Part shown: one piece after another, positions 1 to 8,701 of the stretch | Layout: every line of letters starts with the position of its first letter | Position numbering within the stretch: position 1 is the stretch's first letter | From: Pseudomonas versuta | Lineage (GTDB): Bacteria; Pseudomonadota; Gammaproteobacteria; Pseudomonadales; Pseudomonadaceae | Length of the DNA stretch: 64,000 nucleotides | Reading direction: 5' to 3' | Assembly: GCF_001294575.1 (NCBI RefSeq) | Contig: NZ_CP012676.1 | Coordinates: forward strand, 1,426,001 to 1,490,000 | The notes under the pieces: generated by a model | Told to the model about the DNA's origin: nothing | Database searches by the model: none | Seen by the model: the letters and a program-made list of their open reading frames with translations, nothing else | Made by a program: the position numbers and the translations under genes

Positions 1-1301
1 TCATCCTCTCCTACCTCAAGCTTGAACCCAGTGCTTTGGCCCGGGGCCTCAAGGCCGTCGGGGGCAGACATGCACTGTGGTGGCGCCTGTCGGCGCTGGC
101 TGAGCCTAAACCGGCGCTGAGTGTATTTGTGATCAGCCTGTTGCTGCTGGGCGTGGGCGCCTACAAGGCGCGGGATCTGGCTGTGGGCGATATCGGCGTC
201 GGGGCACCGGAGTTGCGCGCCGATTCTCGCTACAACCAGGACAATCAGAAAATCATCAACAGCTATTCCATTGGCCTGGATGTGATGTCGGTGTTTGTCC
301 AGGTCAAAGGCATTGAAGAAGGCTGTCTGGCGCCGCAGGTGATGCGGGCGGTTGAGTCGTTCGACTTCCAGATGCGCAGCGTGCCCGGGGTGCAGTCGGT
401 GCAAAGTGTGGCCGGCATGGGTAAAAACGTGATTGCCGGCAACAACGAAGGCAATCCTCGCTGGTCGGCGATTCCGGGTTCCGAACGCGGTTTGAGCCAG
501 GGCGCCCGGGCTTACATGCCGGACGACGGGCTGGTGACTGAAGGCTGCCAGCGGATGCAGATTCTGGTGTTCCTGACCGACCATGAGGGGGCGACTGTCA
601 GCCATGTGGTCAAGGAAACCCAACGCATCATTGCCGCTCTGCAAAGCCCTGAAGTGCAGTTCCTGATGGCCGGCGGCAACGTGGGCGTGATGGCGGCATC
701 CAACGAGGCGGTCAAGCAGGCCGAGGTGGTGATGCTCGCCGCCCTGTTCGGTTCAGTGGCACTGTTTTGCTGGCTGACCTTCGGCTCGTTTCGGGCTGTG
801 CTGTGCATTCTGGTGCCATTGGCGATTGTGGCCATTCTGTGCAACGCCTTGATGGCGACCCTGGGCATCGGCCTGAAAGTCGCCACCTTGCCAGTCATGG
901 CGCTGGGGGTCGGGGTCGGGGTCGACTACGGGATTTATCTGTATGAGCGCATTGCCCATGAGATGGCTGACGGCAAAGACCTGCGTAACGCGTTTTACCA
1001 GGCCATGTGCCAGCGCGGTACGGCAGCGGTGTTTACCGCGCTGACCATGTCCATCGGTGTGTGCACCTGGGCCTTTGCTCCGCTCAAGTTCCAGGCCGAC
1101 ATGGGGGTGCTACTGTCTTTCATGTTCCTGGTCAACGTGCTGGGGGCGATCTTCCTGCTGCCGGCCCTGGCCGCCTGGTTCAACCTGGGACGCCCGCTGG
1201 TCAGGGTCAGGGCTGCATCTGACAACTCGGGCCACGGCACCCATGCCGGGCATTACCCGCTCAAACAGAGCGTAGCTGCGAAGGACCTCTCAAACCGTTG
1301 A
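1..1301 (+). CDS. MMPL/RND-superfamily exporter, 3' part (5' end outside window)
   Basis: This is the C-terminal 430 or so residues of an RND-superfamily (MMPL, 'predicted exporter') membrane protein. The frame is open back to the window edge, so the start lies upstream; the first possible internal start, TTG at 36, is not the real one. A transmembrane segment near codons 40-55 is followed by a soluble loop of roughly 170 residues. A cluster of hydrophobic helices then follows, with the glycine-rich GVGVGVDYGIYLYERI motif typical of the second half of MMPL proteins. Such exporters often sit in Pseudomonas lipid, terpenoid or steroid catabolic clusters, which fits the HsdA- and KshA-like genes downstream. 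The substrate is unknown. The tail after about residue 400 is hydrophilic. Confidence 0.85.
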   Translation, partial: ILSYLKLEPSALARGLKAVGGRHALWWRLSALAEPKPALSVFVISLLLLGVGAYKARDLAVGDIGVGAPELRADSRYNQDNQKIINSYSIGLDVMSVFVQVKGIEEGCLAPQVMRAVESFDFQMRSVPGVQSVQSVAGMGKNVIAGNNEGNPRWSAIPGSERGLSQGARAYMPDDGLVTEGCQRMQILVFLTDHEGATVSHVVKETQRIIAALQSPEVQFLMAGGNVGVMAASNEAVKQAEVVMLAALFGSVALFCWLTFGSFRAVLCILVPLAIVAILCNALMATLGIGLKVATLPVMALGVGVGVDYGIYLYERIAHEMADGKDLRNAFYQAMCQRGTAAVFTALTMSIGVCTWAFAPLKFQADMGVLLSFMFLVNVLGAIFLLPALAAWFNLGRPLVRVRAASDNSGHGTHAGHYPLKQSVAAKDLSNR

Positions 1302-1461
1302 AACAGACCGCTGAACGGGCTTGTATGGCGGTCAACATAAAGAAATACTGGGCCGCCTTTGTGCAGGGTTGACGGAACATCCCGATTCCGTGCAAAGGCA
1401 AACCGCAGGCGATAAAAACAATAATGAGGGCAGGTCTTTGAATCTGGCCCGATGCGAGGAA

Positions 1462-2712
1462 ATGTCCGTGGATACAGTGACCCTGAATCACCAAACGTTG
1501 GCCAGTCTGGGACTGGACCTGGCCGATTACGATCAAATGGTTGGCAAGTTTTATGATGGCGCGCTGGATCCCAAAGTCATGGGTCGCACCCTGTGCTCCG
1601 TGCGTGAAATGTTTGCCGCCAACTACGCCACGCTGATCCTGCGGGTACCGGATCAGCCGGATCTGGGCCTGATGATTGTGGCCGGGGACATCGAAGGTGA
1701 AGGTGAGCTGACCTACCAGACTTACCCGCAGACCAACACGCCGTTTGCCGGCCAGGCGCTGGATCAGGTGTTTACCGTAGAAGACCTGATGAGTGAGTCG
1801 GACTGGACCCACTCAGCCTATTTCAAAGCTTATTGCGGCCCGCAAAACGTTTACCACGTGATGGGCGCCGACATCTCCACCCCTGACGGTGGCAAGCTGC
1901 GCTTCCGTATCACCCGGCCCAAGACCTCGCCCAAATTTTCCAGTGCCGAACGCGCCCTGTGCAGCATGTTCTTGCCGCATCTGCGCCGCGCCCTGCACCT
2001 GCACAACCTGCTGGACCGCAGTGAGTCGATGAGTGAGCTTTACGCTCAGGCCATTAGCCGCCTGTCAGTGGCGACCATTGTGCTCGACGAAACCGGCAAG
2101 GTGCTGCGCCTGAACCCGGTTGCCGAAGAAATCCTTAAAAGCGCCGATGGCCTGAAACTGGTGGGCGGCCGGCTGGAAGCCACCTATCCCAGCGATAACC
2201 GCGAATTGCAGCGCCTGGTCAAACACGCCTTCAGCGCCGAGGTACGCGAAGGCGGGCTGACGGCCGATGCCATGTCCGTGACCCGACCTTCGGGGCAGGT
2301 CAGCCTGGGCCTGGTGGTCGAGGCGATTCCTTCACTGGAATGGGCCGAGGGCAAGAGCAAGCCGGCAGCGGTGATCTACATCCGCGACTCGGTGGGCAAG
2401 TCGCTGGCCAGTGAAGTGGTGACCAAGCAATTGTTCAATCTGACCAAGGCCGAAACCGCGCTGGCCATGGAGCTGGCGAACGGCTTGTCCCTGGAAGAGG
2501 CGGCCGAGAACCTGAACATCCGGCGCAATACGGCACGGGCCCATTTACGTTCGATCTTTTCCAAAACTGGTGTGCGCCGTCAGACCGAGCTGGTAAGGAT
2601 TCTGCTGAACAGCGTGGTCGCGCTGGGAAAGCCCAAGTGCGCCTTGCGGGGGGCTGAGTCGGTGATCGTACCGGCGCCGCAGTTGGCGCGGCCAGTGCGC
2701 AAGAGCGCTTAA
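1462..2712 (+). CDS. PAS-domain LuxR-family transcriptional regulator
   Basis: This cytoplasmic regulator has an N-terminal half without a recognised motif, a PAS-like segment (about residues 185-300, SVATIVLDETGKVLRLNPVA) and a C-terminal LuxR/GerE helix-turn-helix (about residues 325-390, LTKAETALAMELANGLSLEEA). The architecture recalls TeiR-like regulators found near steroid genes, an inference from layout only. The frame is open from 1321, but the natural start is near 1462: AGGA lies directly before ATG 1462 at short spacing, and an in-frame GTG at 1468 has better spacing. It lies 160 bp after the exporter and 52 bp before the hydroxysteroid dehydrogenase-like gene, on the same strand, so it may control this cluster. 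Confidence 0.8.
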   Translation: MSVDTVTLNHQTLASLGLDLADYDQMVGKFYDGALDPKVMGRTLCSVREMFAANYATLILRVPDQPDLGLMIVAGDIEGEGELTYQTYPQTNTPFAGQALDQVFTVEDLMSESDWTHSAYFKAYCGPQNVYHVMGADISTPDGGKLRFRITRPKTSPKFSSAERALCSMFLPHLRRALHLHNLLDRSESMSELYAQAISRLSVATIVLDETGKVLRLNPVAEEILKSADGLKLVGGRLEATYPSDNRELQRLVKHAFSAEVREGGLTADAMSVTRPSGQVSLGLVVEAIPSLEWAEGKSKPAAVIYIRDSVGKSLASEVVTKQLFNLTKAETALAMELANGLSLEEAAENLNIRRNTARAHLRSIFSKTGVRRQTELVRILLNSVVALGKPKCALRGAESVIVPAPQLARPVRKSA

Positions 2713-2764
2713 GCACCCACGTCAGTCAGGCTCGCGGTGAGCCTGCATCATCAAGGAAAGTCTT

Positions 2765-3532
2765 ATGCCAGTTACAGCTGTCAGCGGTTCCGCTTCCGGA
2801 ATCGGCGCCGCCGTGTGCGCGGTATTACGGGATGCGGGGCACCGCATCATCGGGATCGACCGGGCCGGTGCCGAGGTGGTCGCCGACCTCTCAACCGGTG
2901 ACGGGCGCCGGGCGGCAGTGGCCCAGGTGCTTGAACAGTGCGACGGAGTGCTCGACGGCCTGGTGTGTTGCGCAGGGTTGGGCGTCACTGCGTCTTCAAG
3001 CAGTCTGGTGCTGGCGGTGAATTATTTTGGCGTCAATGAGTTGCTTGACGGTCTGGCCGATGCGCTGGCCAAGGGTGAAAACCCGGCGGCGCTGGTGATC
3101 GGTTCAGTGGCGGCCACCCAGCCCGGTGCGGACCAGCAGCCAATGGTTGCAGCGTTGCTCGCCGGTGACGAAGCGCAGGCCCTGCAATTGGCCGATGCCC
3201 TCGGCCAGCCGCATATCGCGTATGCCAGCTCCAAGTACGCGGTGACCTGTGAGGCCCGTCGTAAATCGGTGCAATGGGCCATTCAAGGGGTCCGTTTGAA
3301 TGTGGTGGCGCCAGGAGCGGTGGAAACCCCGCTGCATCAGGCGGCCAAGGATGATGCACGGTTTGGCAAGGCGGTCAGCGAATTTGTCGCGCCACTGGGG
3401 CGCGCCGGGCATCCCGAAGAGATCGCCCGGGTGGTGGCGTTCCTGCAGTCCGCCCAGGCCAGCTTTGTCACCGGCAGCGTCATCTTCGTTGATGGCGGGA
3501 TGGACGCGATGGTGCGCGCGCAACGTTTCTAA
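2765..3532 (+). CDS. hsdA: 3-alpha-hydroxysteroid dehydrogenase/carbonyl reductase-like SDR
   Basis: This 255-residue short-chain dehydrogenase would oxidise or reduce a 3-alpha hydroxyl/keto group with NAD(P). It resembles Comamonas HsdA along its whole length: the N-terminal SGSASGIGAA nucleotide loop, the DLST stretch, VNYFG, the catalytic Ser near 114 and Tyr153/Lys157 (YASSK), the APGAVETPL segment, and an end of the form DGGMDAM. The extended loop between Ser and Tyr is characteristic of that subfamily. The start has a clear AAGGAAAG ribosome site. It is 16 bp from the next SDR gene, so the two are probably cotranscribed. Substrate identity is inferred from family likeness; another alicyclic alcohol is possible. 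Confidence 0.75.
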   Translation: MPVTAVSGSASGIGAAVCAVLRDAGHRIIGIDRAGAEVVADLSTGDGRRAAVAQVLEQCDGVLDGLVCCAGLGVTASSSSLVLAVNYFGVNELLDGLADALAKGENPAALVIGSVAATQPGADQQPMVAALLAGDEAQALQLADALGQPHIAYASSKYAVTCEARRKSVQWAIQGVRLNVVAPGAVETPLHQAAKDDARFGKAVSEFVAPLGRAGHPEEIARVVAFLQSAQASFVTGSVIFVDGGMDAMVRAQRF

Positions 3533-3548
3533 TTCTTGAGGAACCGCT

Positions 3549-4382
3549 ATGAATAAAGTGGCATTTATTACCGGCGCCAGTCGTGGCATCGGTCGTGAAA
3601 CCGCTCTGGCATTTGCCCGCGCAGGTTTTGATCTGGCCATCAGCGCGCGCAGTCTGGATGAAGGCGAAAGCCACCGGCACGGCTTGCGCAACCCCGATGG
3701 CACGGCGCTGCCGGGCAGTTTGAACGCCACCGCGGCCGCGATCCGCGAACTGGGACGCAAGGCCCTGGTGGTGCCTATGGACCTGCTCGACAGTGAGTCA
3801 GTGCTGGCGGCCAGTGAGGCGGTGTTTGCCGAATATGGCCGGGTGGATGTTCTGGTCAACAATGCGATTTACCAGGGCAGTGACCTCAACTTGCCATTTA
3901 TGGAGTTGCAGCCCGAGACCTTGCAACGGGTATTCCAGGGCTATGTGCTGACCCCGTTTTTGCTGACCCGGGCCGTGGTCGCACGCATGCTGGAGCAGGG
4001 TGGCGGGGTGGTGATCAACGTGACCTCGGGGGCCGGTGAAACCGACCCGCCGGTGGCTGCGGGCAAGGGCGGCTGGGGCTATGCCTATGGTGCCGGCAAG
4101 GCCGCGGTATCGAGGCTGTCGGGCATCCTGTCGATAGAGCTGGGCGAGCAGGGGATTCGTGCCTACACCCTCAACCCCGGTGTGGTGACGACTGAGGCAC
4201 TGCGCGCGACTATTGGCGATAAAGGCGTGATTGCCTTGCGCGCCGGTTCCGCGCCGCCTGAGGTTCCGGCGGCGGTCATGCTGTGGCTGGCGACCCACGA
4301 AGCGGCGCGCGATTACCAGCGTCAAACCATTCACTGCCAGCCGTTTGCCCGTGAGCACGGGATAGTTGCCGACTGGCGCTGA
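3549..4382 (+). CDS. Short-chain dehydrogenase/reductase
   Basis: This classical SDR of 277 residues has the cofactor loop TGASRGIGRE at the N-terminus, an NNA motif near residue 102 (VNNAIYQG), a serine before the active Tyr, and YGAGK as the Tyr-x3-Lys catalytic pair near 180. An insertion around residues 38-60 (SHRHGLRNPDGTALPGS) sets it apart from simple 250-residue SDRs. A GAGGAA ribosome site precedes the ATG, and the gene follows the HsdA-like gene by 16 bp. It probably handles a hydroxy/keto step in the same pathway. The exact substrate cannot be read from the sequence. Confidence 0.8.
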   Translation: MNKVAFITGASRGIGRETALAFARAGFDLAISARSLDEGESHRHGLRNPDGTALPGSLNATAAAIRELGRKALVVPMDLLDSESVLAASEAVFAEYGRVDVLVNNAIYQGSDLNLPFMELQPETLQRVFQGYVLTPFLLTRAVVARMLEQGGGVVINVTSGAGETDPPVAAGKGGWGYAYGAGKAAVSRLSGILSIELGEQGIRAYTLNPGVVTTEALRATIGDKGVIALRAGSAPPEVPAAVMLWLATHEAARDYQRQTIHCQPFAREHGIVADWR

Positions 4383-4395
4383 CAGGCCACGGGGG

Positions 4396-4500
4396 CGGCA
4401 TCGCTGGCAAGCCAGGCTCCTGCAGGGGGGGGGCGCTGTTTCTGGCTTGCCGTGTTGCCTGCATCACCGCCAAGCCGGGCCCCCACAGGATTTGTGCAAG
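4396..4500. repeat. Degenerate REP-like palindrome pair
   Basis: The stretch contains GCATCGCTGGCAAGCCAGGC followed by a G-run and then an inverted copy-like TGGCTTGCCGTG... and GCCAAGCCGGGCCCCCACAG. This matches the style of intergenic Pseudomonas REP sequences ('gctggcaagccagctcccacag') but has decayed arms. It lies between the second SDR and the Rieske gene. It does not pair perfectly, so terminator activity is doubtful. Confidence 0.45.
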
Positions 4501-4597
4501 TCCTGTCTCTAGTCCATCTGAACGATGAGCCCGTCTTACGCCTCGGTGAAGATCAGTAAGGCACGCGCCCTGGTCCCTAACCTGAGGAATAATAAAA

Positions 4598-5635
4598 ATG
4601 ACTAAACTCGCTGAAATCCACGTCGAGAATGCGTTAGCTCCGCGCTTTGGCCGGGGATGGCATTGCCTGGGCGAGGCGGATGAATACCGTGACGGCAAGT
4701 TGCATACCCTGAATATTTTTGGTTCCCGCTTGCTGGCATTCGCCACTTCGACGGGCCAGATCAGTGTGCTCGACGCCCATTGCCCGCACATGGGTGCCGA
4801 CCTGTCCCAGGGCACTATCGAGAACGACCGTGTGGTCTGTCCTTTTCACCATTGGCAGTACGAAGCCAGCGGTAAATGTGTCGAGATCCCGTACTGCAAG
4901 CGTATTCCGCCCAAAGCGAAAACCCGCGCCTGGCTGACCTGTGAAGTCAACAGCCTGCTGTTTGTCTGGAACAACCCGGAAGGTAAGCCGCCCGCTGCTG
5001 ATGTGGTGATTCCGCACCTGCCGGAAATGGACAGTGATGAGTGGCTGCACAGCTGGCATCTGGACAAGATGATCATCAACACCAACCCCCGCGAGCTGGT
5101 CGACAACCTGGTGGATGCGCAGCATTTCGGCCCGGTGCACGGCACGCCAACCAAGTATTTCCACAACGTGTTTGAAGGGCATATTGCCGAGCAGATCTTC
5201 CATGGCGACTCCGAGCGCCTGGGCGGGGATCTGGTCGCGGAGTCGGCCTATTACGGCCCGGCCACTCACCTGACCCGCATGCGCGCTATGTTCGACGGTC
5301 AGGAAATCAAGTCCATTCTGCTCAACTGTCACGTGCCGATCGGCCCCAACAGTTTTGAACTGCGTTTTGGCTGCATGGTGAAAAAAGTCCCGGGCTGGAG
5401 CGATGAGCAAAACGAAGCCCTGGCGCTGGATTACGTGCAGCGTAACCGTGATTCGTTCTATCAGGATGTTGATATCTGGACCCACAAAGTTCGCGTCAAT
5501 AACCCGGTCCTGGCAGAGGGCGATGGCCCTGTGTATCAACTGCGCGAGTGGTATCAGCAGTTCTTCACTGACGAAGCCAGCGTGCCGGCGAGCGTTGTCG
5601 AACGCCGTGAAATCACGACCGTTGATCAACGCTGA
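4598..5635 (+). CDS. KshA-like Rieske non-heme iron oxygenase
   Basis: This 345-residue oxygenase component is related to 3-ketosteroid 9-alpha-hydroxylase (KshA). The Rieske cluster ligands are visible as Cys62-x-His64 and Cys81-x2-His84 (HCPHMGADLSQGT and CPFHHW). The mononuclear iron site has D173, H176 and H181 (DAQHFGPVH) with a later Asp near 290 (YQDVDIW). KshA-like signatures include IPYCKRIPP, LFVWNNPEGKPP and NVFEGHIAEQ. No ferredoxin reductase partner is in the window, so electrons must come from elsewhere. The ATG at 4598 follows a GAGGAATAA site. Family membership is strong; the steroid substrate is an inference supported by the HsdA-like neighbour. Other sterol or alicyclic substrates are possible. 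Confidence 0.8.
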   Translation: MTKLAEIHVENALAPRFGRGWHCLGEADEYRDGKLHTLNIFGSRLLAFATSTGQISVLDAHCPHMGADLSQGTIENDRVVCPFHHWQYEASGKCVEIPYCKRIPPKAKTRAWLTCEVNSLLFVWNNPEGKPPAADVVIPHLPEMDSDEWLHSWHLDKMIINTNPRELVDNLVDAQHFGPVHGTPTKYFHNVFEGHIAEQIFHGDSERLGGDLVAESAYYGPATHLTRMRAMFDGQEIKSILLNCHVPIGPNSFELRFGCMVKKVPGWSDEQNEALALDYVQRNRDSFYQDVDIWTHKVRVNNPVLAEGDGPVYQLREWYQQFFTDEASVPASVVERREITTVDQR

Positions 5636-5972
5636 TTGATCAACTGAACCACGGGCGCGGCCAATGATGTTGAGTCAGCGTAAACCCTGATCTTTATGCC
5701 AGCGGCGAGTCTGGCATCCACCCTTGGCGGTTTGCCCTTCAAAATGCTGCCTGTTTTGCAGGGTTCGCTGGCGGACAGCGTTGGCTTTGCGCCAGTGGAT
5801 TGAGCCGGGCTGGTGGCACGGGTGCTGTTTGTGCTGCCAGCGCGAGTCATTGCAGGCATGACCCCTGACGTCGTTCGATCATGCTGATCCCGGCTAAGGT
5901 ACTACTGGCTTTTTGATCTGTGCTGCTTAAGATGTCCGACAGCTAAAAGTCATCGGGCTTGGATCAGGGTCA
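5636..5972. other. Intergenic region, no gene seen
   Basis: The 337 bp between the Rieske gene and the AraC regulator hold no convincing coding frame; a 77-codon frame on the minus strand has Ser/Thr/Ala-rich composition and no ribosome site. The last 100 bp are less GC-rich and probably carry the promoter of the downstream regulator gene. Confidence 0.5.
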
Positions 5973-7001
5973 ATGCTCAACAAAGACACTATCTCTATTC
6001 ATCTGGTGCGTGAGGCGCTGCTGCAGAGCTGTGGGCCGGGTAGTGCCACGGATGAAGTACTGCATAAGGTCGGGATCGACCCGCAGTTGCTCAGCCAGGC
6101 GGATGCCCGTGTTCCTGCCGTTGTTTATGCGCGGATGTGGCGGCTATTGGCGCGTCGCCAGGATGATGAGTTCTTTGGCATGGACCCGCGCAAGCTGAGG
6201 TTCGGCAGCCTGGCGTTCATGTGCCGCTCGGCCATGGTCCAGCCCACCCTGGCCCAGGGGCTGGAGCTGGTGCTGGGGTTCTTGTCGTTGATGCTCGAAC
6301 GGGTACCGGCCCGGTTGGTCCGTCAGCAGAGCCTGGCGCAAATAGTGCTGCATGAACCGGATGCCGGGTCGGGCCGTGCTTTTACCTACTTCACCTACTG
6401 GATGATCGTGCATGGCATTGCCTGCTGGTTGGCCGGGCGGCGGATTCCGATCATGGCCATCGAGCTGCGCTGCGGGGCGCCGGATTATTGCGAAGACTAC
6501 GAAGTGATGTTTTCCGCCAATCTGCGTTTTGACCGCCCGCGTACACGGATGATCTTTGCTGCTGATTGCCTGGCAGCGCCCATCAAGCGCAGCCTCCAGG
6601 AGTTGCAGCGTTTTCTGGCCCAGGCGCCGGCCAATATTCTGGTCAAGTACCGTGACCCGCAAAGTCTGGGCAGCCAGATCAAACAGGATCTGCGCCAATT
6701 GCCTGCCCATCAATGGCCGGAAACCGGGGGCATGGCCCAGCGCTTGTGCATGTCGGCGTCGACCTTGCGTCGGCGTCTGGCGGAGGAAGGTCAGACCTGG
6801 CAAGGGCTCAAGGACAGTGTGCGCAAGGAGTTGGCTATCGGCTGGCTGGCGGAGCCGCAACTGAGCTTCGCCGACATTGCCCTGCGGCTGGGCTTTGCCG
6901 AGACCAGCTCGTTTTACAAGGCATTCCGCAAATGGTCCGGGACCAACCCCGGGCATTACCGGAGTTTGATTTTGCAGGGGGCCGAGGCGCAGACGGCGTA
7001 A
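5973..7001 (+). CDS. AraC-family transcriptional regulator (Arabinose_bd N-domain type)
   Basis: This 342-residue regulator of the OruR/ArgR-like AraC subgroup has a long N-terminal ligand-binding domain (about residues 20-210, including FGSLAFMCRSAMVQPTLAQG and ELRCGAPDYCEDYEVMF). The C-terminal double helix-turn-helix lies at about residues 240-335 (MSASTLRRRLAEEGQTW, then IALRLGFAETSSFYKAFRKW). It stands alone downstream of the KshA-like gene on the same strand, 337 bp away, and may respond to a metabolite of that module. The start ATG lies in GGGTCAATG with only a weak ribosome site. The ligand is unknown. Confidence 0.85.
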   Translation: MLNKDTISIHLVREALLQSCGPGSATDEVLHKVGIDPQLLSQADARVPAVVYARMWRLLARRQDDEFFGMDPRKLRFGSLAFMCRSAMVQPTLAQGLELVLGFLSLMLERVPARLVRQQSLAQIVLHEPDAGSGRAFTYFTYWMIVHGIACWLAGRRIPIMAIELRCGAPDYCEDYEVMFSANLRFDRPRTRMIFAADCLAAPIKRSLQELQRFLAQAPANILVKYRDPQSLGSQIKQDLRQLPAHQWPETGGMAQRLCMSASTLRRRLAEEGQTWQGLKDSVRKELAIGWLAEPQLSFADIALRLGFAETSSFYKAFRKWSGTNPGHYRSLILQGAEAQTA

Positions 7002-7019
7002 TGCCGGATAGCCCGGTTC

Positions 7020-7109
7020 GCAGGGGTTGCGATCGCTGCGCAATCGATCGCAGCCTCGCGTAGCTCGTCAGCGACTACGAAGGCTGCGATCGGCGACGCA
7101 GTCGTCGTT
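7020..7109. repeat. REP-like repeat cluster (GGCTGCGATCG type)
   Basis: Several copies of the GCTGCGATCG/CGATCGCAGC core occur in alternating orientation (TTGCGATCGCTGCGC, ATCGATCGCAGCCTCGCG, GAAGGCTGCGATCGGCGACG). They surround CGTAGCTCGTCAGCGACTACG, in the style of fluorescens-group REP sequences. It lies between the convergent AraC gene and the SulP transporter gene, a usual REP location. Confidence 0.6.
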
Positions 7110-8631
7110 AAGCCGAGCCTAACCCTGTAGTCGTGCGTATCCTGCCTTCCAGGCGTCGTTTCAGACCCCGCGGTTCGATCATCAGTCTGGAGCCCTTGGC
7201 CGCATTGGCCCGGCCCCATTCTTCAAAGAGTTCCAGGCATGAGTGGTCGATATAGCTCAGGTTGTTGAGCGGTACATGCACGGTGCTACCCGCAGGCACC
7301 CGCGACAGGATCTGGGTCAGGGCCGGAACTTTGAGGAAGGTTGCCGCGCCAATCAGGCGCAATTCCATTTCGTCTGCTCCGGGCAGGTCAATCAGGCTGA
7401 TCTTTAACCTCGATGCCTTCCACGCCAGTTTCGCCAGGGTCAAACCAAAACCCACCAGTACTCCGGTCAGCAAGTCGGTAAAAATGATCGCCAGCGCAGT
7501 GGCGCCATAGGTAAACATCGGCATACGTCCATAGCGCCCAAGGCCGCGAAACGCCTTGAGATCCACCAGTTTGATCCCGGTATAGACCAGTACGCCGGCC
7601 AGGCTCGCGACCGGAATGCTCTGCAGCACACTGGACAGCAGCAGCACAAATGCCAGCAGCCAGACACCATGGAATATCGCCGAAAGCCGCGTGGTGGCGC
7701 CGGCCTGTACATTGGCCGAACTGCGTACGATGACGCCGGTCATCGGCAGGGCACCGACCAGGCCGCACAGCATGTTGCCAACACCCTGTGCCGACAGTTC
7801 CTTGTCAAAATCCGAGCGCTGGCCATTGTGCATGCGGTCAACCGCTGCCGCCGACAGCAGGGTTTCAGCGCTGGCGATAAATGCGACGGCAAATGCCGCA
7901 ATCAGCAGGTTGGGGTCGGCCAGGTTCAACAGGTCGGCAGGGCGCAACCAGTCGATGGCATCTGCCAGGTTTTCGGGGACTTGCACACGTTTGACCTGCA
8001 AGGCCAGCAGCAGGCTGGCGCCTGTGGTCAGACCCACGCCCAGCAAGGCGCCGGGTATAAAGCGCAATTTGTGCGGGCGTAATTTGTCCCAGGACCACAT
8101 CACCAGCATTGTGGCCAGGCCCAACAGGCCAGCTTGCCAGCCAAGACCTGGAATGGCCTTGGCTACGGCGGCGGGGAAGCCTGTGAGGTTGTCCAGCCCC
8201 GAAGGCTGGGGCGCGCCATCCAGCATTACATGCACTTGGGACAGTACGATCAGCACCCCGATCCCGGCGAGCATGCCGTAGACCACTGCCGGGGCCGTCA
8301 CGCGAAACCAGCACCCCAGGCGCAGGCGACCGGCCAGCAGCTGTAAAAAACCCGCCAATAGCAGGATAGGGCCCAGCATGGCTATGCCGTGCTGGCGCAC
8401 CAGTTCGAAGACCAGAACGGCCAGCCCGGCAGCCGGGCCACTGACTTGCAGCGGTGAACCGGCCATCCAGCCCACGACCAGACCACCGATGATGCCGGTG
8501 ATCAAGCCTTTGGCCGGCGGCATTCCGGAGGCAATGGCGATACCCATGCACAAGGGCAGGGCGACTAGGAACACAACCACCGAGGCCAGCAGCTCCCGTG
8601 GCAATACAGCTTTTAATTGCGCAGCACGCAT
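7108..8631 (-). CDS. SulP-family anion transporter with C-terminal STAS-like domain
   Basis: This inner-membrane transporter of about 507 residues belongs to the SulP group often annotated as sulfate permease, which in several bacteria moves bicarbonate. The N-terminus (LPRELLASVVVFLVALPLCMGIAIASG) begins the first helix, followed by about 10-12 hydrophobic segments. After residue 400 there is a STAS-like soluble domain (HVPLNNLSYIDHSCLELFEEW). The frame is open upstream to 8895, but the ATG at 8631 has AGGGAGAATCATC before it and matches the family N-terminus, so it is preferred. It is 70 bp downstream of the carbonic anhydrase gene on the same strand. That pairing argues for bicarbonate or CO2 handling rather than sulfate. 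Confidence 0.85.
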   Translation of the reverse strand: MRAAQLKAVLPRELLASVVVFLVALPLCMGIAIASGMPPAKGLITGIIGGLVVGWMAGSPLQVSGPAAGLAVLVFELVRQHGIAMLGPILLLAGFLQLLAGRLRLGCWFRVTAPAVVYGMLAGIGVLIVLSQVHVMLDGAPQPSGLDNLTGFPAAVAKAIPGLGWQAGLLGLATMLVMWSWDKLRPHKLRFIPGALLGVGLTTGASLLLALQVKRVQVPENLADAIDWLRPADLLNLADPNLLIAAFAVAFIASAETLLSAAAVDRMHNGQRSDFDKELSAQGVGNMLCGLVGALPMTGVIVRSSANVQAGATTRLSAIFHGVWLLAFVLLLSSVLQSIPVASLAGVLVYTGIKLVDLKAFRGLGRYGRMPMFTYGATALAIIFTDLLTGVLVGFGLTLAKLAWKASRLKISLIDLPGADEMELRLIGAATFLKVPALTQILSRVPAGSTVHVPLNNLSYIDHSCLELFEEWGRANAAKGSRLMIEPRGLKRRLEGRIRTTTGLGSA

Positions 8632-8701
8632 GATGATTCTCCCTGAGTTTTGTTGAGGCGCATCCAGGCCTGGCTGCACCGGGTTATCCGGTGACAAGCT
8701 T

